DNA of 11,957 nt. Origin: Thermodesulfobacteriaceae bacterium (lineage in GTDB: Bacteria > Desulfobacterota > Thermodesulfobacteria > Thermodesulfobacteriales > Thermodesulfobacteriaceae). Shown one piece after another: positions 1 to 5,556 of this stretch. Under the pieces are notes generated by a model, which saw nothing but the letters and a program-made list of their open reading frames with translations, made no database searches and was not told where the DNA came from. A program made the position numbers and the translations under genes. The DNA is taken from positions 1 to 11,957 of the forward strand of contig WGAR01000057.1 in assembly GCA_015494725.1 (NCBI GenBank). Direction: 5' to 3'. How positions within the stretch are numbered: position 1 is the stretch's first letter; each line of letters starts with the position of its first letter.

Positions 1-605
1 CGGTCGGTTCCGTTCTGTTTGAAGCCGCTCTGCCAGTACTCCACGCTCATGGCCGGGATCTTCATCCGCCCGAACTGGATCTTCACGAAGGGAGCGTACT
101 TCTGCCAGATCACGAAGGCATCGTGCACATTGACCTTGCTCTTGGGCTCAAGCTGGACATGGACATAATACTTCCAGTCGCGGTTGGGCGCCGTGCCGTC
201 CACGAAAAACCTCAAGCGCCGCATGGTAAAGGAGCTATAGTTCTCGTTTCCCCCGGAAAAATCCTCGTCGCGGCTCATATAGGTGTAACGGAGCTGGATC
301 CCGGTCCGAAAGCGGAAACGATATTCCCGGTTCTTCTCCGGATTCTTGTACTCGATGCGGAATCCGTTCTTCCAGTAGGCCCGCCAGTTCACCGGAGCTT
401 TTTTCTCCACCGCCTTCTCCGTCTGAGCCTGGCGTTTTTCCAGCTCCTCGATCCGCTTAAGGAGCATCTGCACCTGGGCCTTGAGCTGGCGAATCTCCTC
501 CTCCTGCGTAAGCGCCCGGGCTGAGCCTGCCCCCAGAAGAACCAGAACCCAGACCATTATCACTGCCAACCCCAATTCCCTTACCCAAGCCTTAATTTCT
601 TTCAT
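1..605 (-). CDS. Phosphate-selective porin O/P-like outer-membrane protein, N-terminal part
   Basis: This is the first 201 codons of a gene that runs off the left edge. Residues 1-31 form a signal peptide: basic start (MKEIKAWVRE), hydrophobic core LGLAVIMVWVLVLLG and a likely cut after SARA. Residues 34-68 are a heptad-like coiled coil (EEEIRQLKAQVQMLLKRIEE), as in many OprO/OprP-like porins of sulfur bacteria and other anaerobes, where it probably trimerises or touches peptidoglycan. The barrel begins near residue 95 with alternating strands (EYRFRFRTGIQLRYTYM, then MRRLRFFVDGTA, DWKYYVHVQLEP, DAFVIWQKYAPFVKIQFGRM), the usual N-terminal pattern of Pfam porin_O_P. Family members favour anions, which would suit uptake of an oxyanion for the molybdoenzyme encoded upstream; that is inference. 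Start ATG at 605 follows a strong GGAGGAGGTG site. It is the last visible gene of the cluster, 63 bases after the 24-residue ORF, with a hairpin between. Confidence 0.85.
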   Translation of the reverse strand, partial: MKEIKAWVRELGLAVIMVWVLVLLGAGSARALTQEEEIRQLKAQVQMLLKRIEELEKRQAQTEKAVEKKAPVNWRAYWKNGFRIEYKNPEKNREYRFRFRTGIQLRYTYMSRDEDFSGGNENYSSFTMRRLRFFVDGTAPNRDWKYYVHVQLEPKSKVNVHDAFVIWQKYAPFVKIQFGRMKIPAMSVEYWQSGFKQNGTD

Positions 606-635
606 CCCTGCTCACCTCCTCCCGAAAATTGTTTT

Positions 636-660
636 GGGGGAGACCGAAGCGGTCTCCCCC
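636..660 (-). other. Strong RNA hairpin between small ORF and porin gene
   Basis: The sequence holds a perfect 10-bp inverted repeat, GGGGGAGACC and GGTCTCCCCC, with a 5-base loop, lying just after the stop of the 24-residue ORF. No run of T follows on the minus strand (it reads AAAACAATTTT), so it is not a textbook intrinsic terminator. It could attenuate transcription into the porin gene, or protect the 3' end of the upstream message and set different levels of porin and enzyme. The opposite strand also lacks a T run and carries no gene. Confidence 0.6.
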
Positions 661-668
661 GTCTCGGG

Positions 669-743
669 TTATTCTCCGGACCAGGCCATAAGGGCTATCA
701 CCCAGCCGATAATGACCAAAATTACCAAACCCCACGGAATCAT
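669..743 (-). CDS. 24-residue single-helix membrane protein, unrecognised
   Basis: A tiny open frame encodes 24 residues beginning MIPWGLVILVIIGWV and ending MAWSGE. Residues 4-20 are almost entirely hydrophobic and can span the membrane once. The only charged side chain is the final Glu; three Trp (4, 14, 21) sit at the likely interfaces and mid-helix. Support for translation is good: the ATG follows AAAGGAGGTGAGGGG, one of the best ribosome sites in the window. The frame starts 21 bases after the stop of the UreI-like gene and is followed by a hairpin. It has the form of small accessory subunits of respiratory complexes, such as CydX or CcoS-like peptides, but I do not recognise the sequence. 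A role as a stabilising subunit of the neighbouring cytochrome b or channel protein is inference. Confidence 0.7.
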   Translation of the reverse strand: MIPWGLVILVIIGWVIALMAWSGE

Positions 744-764
744 CCCCTCACCTCCTTTTATAAA

Positions 765-1319
765 TTAAAAGGGTCCCTGATGTCCGGGGGGCATGGACCA
801 CAGGATGGCCGGGATAGCAAAGGTATAAAGGGCCGCAAAAGTCACCACATAACCCAGCAATTTTTCGCTGAGTTTTCCGTTCATGAAAAAACCCGCCATA
901 TTCATGGCCACAAACCACACGAAAGCAATGGAGAAATGGTAAATCCATCGCGGGCTGGGGTAAACGAGCCAATAGACTCCGTAGGCCAGGGTGAGCCAGC
1001 CGATGAGGATAAAAACCGCTCCCAACTGCCGGCGAGGCCTCAGGTCCCAGATCTCACAGGCCCCCAGAGCGGTGAAGGCAAAGGCATACATCCCGGCAAG
1101 CCCGGTCACGAAATTGGTCAAAGCCCCCAGGCCCTGTTTCATCATCATGGCGATGAGAAAGGGCCACCACATCACCCCCACGGTAAAGGTGATAACCCCC
1201 ACCACCTTCTCGCTGGACTTCTTGCGCTCCGGATCCAGATGGAGAAGACCATTGGCCAGGAGGACCGCCGCACCCAGGTAAATTATAGGAGCTATCCATT
1301 TTCCAATGGGATCGACCAT
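765..1319 (-). CDS. Six-helix membrane protein, probable AmiS/UreI-family channel
   Basis: The 184-residue product has six hydrophobic helices (about residues 8-26, 38-58, 64-88, 96-117, 123-144 and 152-173) and very short loops, the size and layout of the AmiS/UreI family (about 170-200 residues, six helices), whose characterised members pass urea or short amides. From memory, its motifs line up with Helicobacter UreI: an early YLG..LLANG (UreI YVG..LISNG), TGL.GMYAF.....DLRPR near the middle (UreI TGLLFGFTYLYA...DWRP), and a final helix with IPA.L (UreI IPAWLL). No urease or amidase lies nearby. ATG 1319 is chosen because AGGAGGTGAGAAA precedes it; a TTG further upstream in frame has no such site. 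It lies 60 bases after the cytochrome b gene and 21 before the 24-residue ORF. A SatP/YaaH acetate carrier has similar size but the NPAPLGL motif is absent. Confidence 0.6.
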   Translation of the reverse strand: MVDPIGKWIAPIIYLGAAVLLANGLLHLDPERKKSSEKVVGVITFTVGVMWWPFLIAMMMKQGLGALTNFVTGLAGMYAFAFTALGACEIWDLRPRRQLGAVFILIGWLTLAYGVYWLVYPSPRWIYHFSIAFVWFVAMNMAGFFMNGKLSEKLLGYVVTFAALYTFAIPAILWSMPPGHQGPF

Positions 1320-1379
1320 TTTCTCACCTCCTGGTCTTTTTTTTGAGGGTAGCTCAGGGTTCAACCCTTCTAGGAATTC

Positions 1380-2069
1380 TCAGCTCATACTCCCACCTCC
1401 CCGGGATTTTATTTTCTCCCACCACAGCGGGTGGTGGGTCTTTACATAGTCCTCGGGAAGGGTCCCGGTCTCGAACATGGCCCGAAATCCTTTTCGATTC
1501 AGCGGATGAAGGGCCATATAGATGTGGATGGGAAGGATCACCAGAAAGATGAAGAACCCCACATCGTGGAAGAAGCGGGCCCAGCGCCAGGCGGAAGGGC
1601 TAAAGGCGTCCTTGAACATGAGGATGCAGCCGGAAACGATCATGATTCCGGTGGCCACAATGGTGAGCCAGGCCAGACACTTCTGTCCGAAGTTGTATTT
1701 TCCGAAGCGCCCGGGCTGAAAGGAAAGATAATGTTTGATCAGTTCCGCGATCCCGGCCCCGGGGCCTCCCTCGGGCCAGATCTGCCATCGGCCCATGTTT
1801 TTCAGTTCCCTTAGGGCAAAAAGCGGGGCATAAATGAGCAATCCCACCGCTGCCAGACGATGGAGCACCATGGCCACCTTCATGCCTCCGGAAAGATAGG
1901 TGGTCTGAGGGGAAAACCAGGCAAAGGGGACCCAGAAGAAATAGAGCAACCAGCGGAAATGATGGGGAGCCACCTGCGGAAGGCCGGTCAGGAAGAAGAT
2001 CACCATAAAATGGATATAGTGAAGGTGCATACTCCTTTGAAACCGGTTAAAGGCCTGGATCTCTCTCAT
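1380..2069 (-). CDS. Dihaem cytochrome b subunit, formate dehydrogenase gamma (FdnI/PhsC) type
   Basis: This 229-residue membrane subunit should pass electrons between the ferredoxin subunit and the quinone pool. Four helices are visible: about 18-31 extended by 38-52, 63-86, 131-153 and 168-189. Candidate haem ligands are His17 or His20 in helix 1, His70 (VLHRLAA), His168 (FFHDVGF) and His182 (LPIHIYMA). The 14-residue spacing of the last pair equals the spacing of the haem ligands His155 and His169 in E. coli FdnI. The segment NFGQKCLAWLTIVATG and the tail LPEDYVKTHHPLWWEKI are typical of formate dehydrogenase gamma subunits. PhsC of thiosulfate reductase belongs to the same broad fold, so the subunit does not decide the substrate. 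ATG 2069 follows AAGGAGG and lies 17 bases after the ferredoxin gene stop. Confidence 0.9.
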   Translation of the reverse strand: MREIQAFNRFQRSMHLHYIHFMVIFFLTGLPQVAPHHFRWLLYFFWVPFAWFSPQTTYLSGGMKVAMVLHRLAAVGLLIYAPLFALRELKNMGRWQIWPEGGPGAGIAELIKHYLSFQPGRFGKYNFGQKCLAWLTIVATGIMIVSGCILMFKDAFSPSAWRWARFFHDVGFFIFLVILPIHIYMALHPLNRKGFRAMFETGTLPEDYVKTHHPLWWEKIKSRGGGSMS

Positions 2070-2086
2070 CCCTTAACCTCCTTGGG

Positions 2087-2863
2087 TTATTCTTCTACTC
2101 TTTTGCCCAGACTATAGAAAAAGTGCCCGATAACCCCGGCGGCACTGGCTCCAAAAAGGACCCATCCGATGGTTCGGACCGCATCCAGGGCCTCGATGGG
2201 TTTCTGGGCCGCATCGGGACGCAGGGTATAATCCTCAAGTATCGCCGCAGGGCCCACGGTGACCCAGTGAAGATAACCCGTGGCCTCGCTCACCCTCTCG
2301 GCCCCGTACAGGGTAAAGGTCTCTCCGAGACGTTTCTCGTAACGGGAGACCCGGCGTCGTCCCTCCTCAAGAACCTCCTCCCGGGTTCCGAAGTAAAGAG
2401 CCCTGGCCGGACAGGCCTCTACACAGGCCGGAGGCAGACCGGCCTCCAGGCGGTCGTAACACATGAAGCATTTATAAGTCTTACCCATCCGGGGAGCGAA
2501 ACGGGGAACATTGAAGGGACAGGCCTCCACGCAGGCCCGACAGCCGATGCAGCGCTCCTCATGGATAACCACCGGTCCGTACGGTTTGACCTCAATGGCT
2601 GCCGCCGGACACCTGCGGGCACAGGGAGCGTTTTCGCAGTGCATACAATGGTGTACATAGGATACGGCCCGCCCGGGATAATTTCCGAGATAGTGAAAAA
2701 CCGGGAAGATGAACCGCAACTCCGGACGCTGGTTTTCCAGAACCCTTTCCGGGGTGCCCCGACCGTCCCGGCTTAAACGAGCCCGGTTCTCTATGCCACA
2801 CTGCACCGAACAGGCGTAACACCGGATGCAGGCCTGCATATCGTAAAGCATGCTTACCTTCAT
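2087..2863 (-). CDS. Four-cluster 4Fe-4S ferredoxin subunit with C-terminal membrane anchor (FdnH/PhsB type)
   Basis: The 258-residue protein carries sixteen Cys in four motifs: 12-15-18-22, 73-76-81-85, 105-108-111-115 and 132-135-147-151, enough for four [4Fe-4S] clusters. This is the electron-transfer subunit of complex iron-sulfur molybdoenzymes. Residues about 231-251 (TIGWVLFGASAAGVIGHFF) form one C-terminal helix, as in the beta subunit of formate dehydrogenase-N; PhsB, NrfC and DmsB usually lack it, so the anchor points to an FdnH-like architecture. There is no signal peptide, so it presumably leaves the cell folded with the Tat-bearing catalytic partner. ATG 2863 lies 2 bases after the catalytic gene's TAG, and its ribosome site (AAGGAGGG) sits inside the end of that gene, which implies coupled translation. 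It hands electrons to the cytochrome b encoded next. Confidence 0.93.
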   Translation of the reverse strand: MKVSMLYDMQACIRCYACSVQCGIENRARLSRDGRGTPERVLENQRPELRFIFPVFHYLGNYPGRAVSYVHHCMHCENAPCARRCPAAAIEVKPYGPVVIHEERCIGCRACVEACPFNVPRFAPRMGKTYKCFMCYDRLEAGLPPACVEACPARALYFGTREEVLEEGRRRVSRYEKRLGETFTLYGAERVSEATGYLHWVTVGPAAILEDYTLRPDAAQKPIEALDAVRTIGWVLFGASAAGVIGHFFYSLGKRVEE

Positions 2864-2865
2864 GG

Positions 2866-5388
2866 CTAAGCCCTCCTTACCTTGATGATGACATCCTGGG
2901 TGGCATGCCCCCCTTCAAGCGGAGCAAAGTGAAACTTGGAGAAATGGTTGATATTCACCCCGTGTTCCGGAAGGAAGGCCAGATATCGCTTGAGCTGCGG
3001 AAAGATACCCGGAGCCACTCCATAGTAAGTAAAGAGGACCTCGGGATGGACCAGAGGAGTGACCCATACCCGGGCCCTGGCCTTGAGTCCGGGATTATGG
3101 GCCGGAAAGACTTCCACCAGATCCCCATCCGAAATACCCAGTCGCCGGGCCTTTTCCGGATGGATCCACACCCGATCCACCCCGATCTGGTTCCAGATTT
3201 CCAGAAGAAGGGGATTGTCCCGGGTCTGACCCCCGGTAAAGGAGTTGAGGGGCGAGAAGCCGGTACAGAGGATAAATTCGTCCTCCCGCAGACGCCCCTT
3301 GGCCTCCTGCCACCAGAAAGGCGGCATCCACAGGGGTAGGGGATGGGCATGATCAGCATGAGGATGACCCTGAGCCTTGAGTTTCTTCCACTTCTCCAGC
3401 AGGATAAGGCTGAAGATCTCGATCTCCCCGGTCCAGGTCTTCCTCTTTATCCTGTAGCTCTGGCGACCGTACCATACGCCCTCTTTCTTGAGCCGCTCCA
3501 GACTGAGACCGGGATGTTTCTCTGCCAGGCCCTGAAGCTGCCTGCGCCAGGCCAACTCCCACCCCCCTCGGGCGAAATCCCCGAAGTACTTATCAAACTC
3601 CTCGGGTTTAAGCACCCTCCTGGCCAGCTCCAGGATGACCCAGGAGCCGGGCCGGGCCTCAAACGGGGGTTCCACAGCCTTCATGTGCATGGCCACGGTG
3701 GGCATGGACTGTTTGAACTTGAAATGCAGGACCTCATCCCGCTCGGGGAAGAGGGTGTCCGGAAGGATGATATCCGCATAGAGACAACTCTCATCCATAA
3801 AGGGGGTCATACAAACGATGAGCTCCACCTTATCCAGGAGCTTGATGATCTCCGGAGATCCGGCGGAACCCCCGATGAAGTTCTGCCCCATGGCAAAAAG
3901 GACCCTGGGTTCATAGGGCTTCCCGGTGCGCAGGGCCTCAAAGACAAAACGGCGTCCGGCCTTGGGCACCAGAAAAGGATAAAACTTCTGCTGATAGTAT
4001 TTGGTGATCTGAAGCGCTTTGGGTTTGGGTACCTTGGGGAGCGGACCGTGAAGCTTGACCTTGGGAATTCCCCCTATTCCACCCTTCTTCTCCCATACCC
4101 CGAGCAGGGTATTCACCAGTCCCAGGGCATGGAATTGCCGGAGGACATTGGCGTAGCGTTCGGAATACCATCCCGTATCCACAAAGGTCCGGGGTTTATG
4201 GCGGATGAGTTCCTCCGCCACCCGGCGAATCTCTTCGGCCGGAATAGTGGTTATCTTTTCCGCCCACTCCGGGGTGTACTCCTCCAGGGCCCGACAGATG
4301 GCCTCAAAGGCGGTAATAAGACGACGCCCTCCCAGACGAAATTCCCCCCTCAGAGCCGGTCTTTGGGCTGCATCCTTAAAAACGGCCCTTTTCTGGGCCT
4401 CATCCCACACCCTATAACGCACATGTTTCTTTTTCTTCTTGGTCTTGGGATCTACCTTCTCGGTGATCTCCGGCTGGTAGGGTTCCAGCGTTTCGGGATC
4501 GATGAGCATACAGGCATTGGTCTGCCGGCGGAGGAATTCCTCATCGTAGCCCTTTTTCTTTACGATCTCGTGGGCCAGGGCCAGATGAAAGGCCGCGTCG
4601 GTTCCGGGCCTTATGGGAAGCCATTTACGTCCGGCCCCCTCTACGGCCTCGTTGGGGAAACGCACATCCACAGCCACCAGGCGCACCCCGTTCCGACGGC
4701 CCTCGGCAAAGAGGGTCCCGAATTGATAGACACAAAGCCCTCCCCCGGGATTGCGCATGGCTATGACCCCGAAACGGGCATGGGGATAATCCATCCAGAA
4801 AGCCCCGGGGGTGGTAGGATGCCCGAAATAGACCCCCAGCCCCCAGTCATGGCCGGCGGAATGACAGGTATCAGCATAACTCAGAACATTGGGGGTGCCG
4901 TAGAGATGCCAGAAGGGTTTGTCGAGCCCCGCCGCGGAGGTGAAGCGGGGAAGATATACCACCCGCTCCGGTTCCCCTTTCTCGCGATATTTTTTCAGGA
5001 CCGCGGCTATACGATCCAGCGCCTCCTCCCAGCTTATACGTTTGAATTTGCCTTCCCCGCGCTTTCCCACCCGAAGGAGGGGATACTTGAGCCGATCCGG
5101 ATTATAAACCGCTGCCGGAGCCGAACGGCTGCGTCCGCAAATCCCCGCATAGGGCAAATGAGGATTGGCCTCCATCTTGATGAGCCTTCCTCCCTTCACC
5201 ACCCCGATAGCCGGACATTGCTGAGCACACATGCGACACCGGAGCGGAACCCGCCGCTCCACCCCGTAATCCACCGGCTCCGGGGCCTTCTCCGAAAGGC
5301 GCACACTATCCCCGAGGCGTACAAAGGGAGAAAAAGCCGCTATACCGCTCAATTTCAGGAATTTACGCCTCGAAAGCTTTGTTTCCAT
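2866..5388 (-). CDS. Tat-exported molybdopterin oxidoreductase catalytic subunit (thiosulfate/polysulfide reductase-like; substrate unresolved)
   Basis: This is the 840-residue catalytic subunit of a complex iron-sulfur molybdoenzyme. A twin-arginine signal (SRRKFLK, residues 6-12) predicts periplasmic export. The proximal [4Fe-4S] motif is Cys51, 54, 58 and 84. Cys175 in YADTCHSAGH sits where PsrA and PhsA carry the Mo ligand Cys; it is followed by His, as the Sec/Cys of formate dehydrogenase is. No selenocysteine codon is seen. Pterin-binding landmarks include RPGTDAAF (260-267), DIILPDTLFPERDEV (539-553) and a C-terminal VWIHPEKARRLGISDGDLVEV (740-760), close to the PhsA/PsrA pattern. Odd segments are a Lys run near 314-321 and a His-rich stretch at 675-682. 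The length exceeds typical PhsA (about 760). ATG 5388 follows AAGGAGG, about 30 bases from the inferred sigma-54 start site. It heads the cluster with the ferredoxin and cytochrome b genes. Thiosulfate, polysulfide, tetrathionate or another oxyanion are candidates; formate is less likely. Confidence 0.9.
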   Translation of the reverse strand: METKLSRRKFLKLSGIAAFSPFVRLGDSVRLSEKAPEPVDYGVERRVPLRCRMCAQQCPAIGVVKGGRLIKMEANPHLPYAGICGRSRSAPAAVYNPDRLKYPLLRVGKRGEGKFKRISWEEALDRIAAVLKKYREKGEPERVVYLPRFTSAAGLDKPFWHLYGTPNVLSYADTCHSAGHDWGLGVYFGHPTTPGAFWMDYPHARFGVIAMRNPGGGLCVYQFGTLFAEGRRNGVRLVAVDVRFPNEAVEGAGRKWLPIRPGTDAAFHLALAHEIVKKKGYDEEFLRRQTNACMLIDPETLEPYQPEITEKVDPKTKKKKKHVRYRVWDEAQKRAVFKDAAQRPALRGEFRLGGRRLITAFEAICRALEEYTPEWAEKITTIPAEEIRRVAEELIRHKPRTFVDTGWYSERYANVLRQFHALGLVNTLLGVWEKKGGIGGIPKVKLHGPLPKVPKPKALQITKYYQQKFYPFLVPKAGRRFVFEALRTGKPYEPRVLFAMGQNFIGGSAGSPEIIKLLDKVELIVCMTPFMDESCLYADIILPDTLFPERDEVLHFKFKQSMPTVAMHMKAVEPPFEARPGSWVILELARRVLKPEEFDKYFGDFARGGWELAWRRQLQGLAEKHPGLSLERLKKEGVWYGRQSYRIKRKTWTGEIEIFSLILLEKWKKLKAQGHPHADHAHPLPLWMPPFWWQEAKGRLREDEFILCTGFSPLNSFTGGQTRDNPLLLEIWNQIGVDRVWIHPEKARRLGISDGDLVEVFPAHNPGLKARARVWVTPLVHPEVLFTYYGVAPGIFPQLKRYLAFLPEHGVNINHFSKFHFAPLEGGHATQDVIIKVRRA

Positions 5389-5427
5389 GGCTTCCTCCTT
5401 ATGAGGAACTCTCCGGAAACCAATATT

Positions 5428-5443
5428 AGCAAATCGAATACCA
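5428..5443 (-). promoter_or_regulatory. Sigma-54 (RpoN) -24/-12 promoter of the molybdoenzyme cluster
   Basis: The minus strand reads TGGTATTCGATTTGCT. GG and GC are separated by exactly 10 bases and the -12 half is TTGCT, matching the known pattern TGGCAC-N5-TTGCW with the two invariant doublets intact. The predicted start is near 5417, leaving a leader of about 29 bases with the AAGGAGG site before ATG 5388. The preceding gene encodes an NtrC-class activator with the sigma-54 contact loop, so regulator and promoter match. Confidence 0.82.
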
Positions 5444-5460
5444 TATTGGAAGAGGGGTAA

Positions 5461-5555
5461 AAAAATTGCAATAAACTATATATTAGGCCGTAATTGCGAG
5501 ATTCAGAAAATAAAAAGAGTAGTCCAGTATGCAGCTTTAAGGTGGCGGGTGCAAC
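5461..5555 (-). promoter_or_regulatory. AT-rich region upstream of the sigma-54 promoter, possible activator and bending sites
   Basis: Between the regulator's stop and the promoter is an AT-rich stretch inside otherwise GC-rich DNA. It holds the palindrome ATTGCAAT at 5465-5472 and a matching half GCAAT (minus strand) near 5492-5496, giving inverted arms GCAAT and ATTGC about 20 bases apart. Another partial repeat is TGCAGC/TGCAAC at 5530-5535 and 5550-5555. Distances of about 50-135 bases upstream of the inferred start suit an NtrC-type enhancer and a bend. None of these is a recognised consensus, so the assignment rests on position only. Confidence 0.3.
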
Positions 5556-5556
5556 C

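Noticed and set aside
123..1346. Plus-strand frames of 95-188 residues over the porin, microprotein and UreI-like genes
   Set aside because: Each is the complement of a better supported minus-strand gene and shows low-complexity composition.
1320..1364. Extended N-terminus of the UreI-like protein from a TTG at 1364
   Set aside because: The extra residues are charged and low in complexity, and the AGGAGGTGAGAAA site is placed for ATG 1319.
3343..5460. 705-residue open frame on the plus strand, antisense to the catalytic subunit
   Set aside because: It mirrors the molybdoenzyme codons, is rich in Gly/Pro/Leu without any recognisable domain, has no good ribosome site and lies opposite a clear gene; a typical GC-rich antisense shadow.
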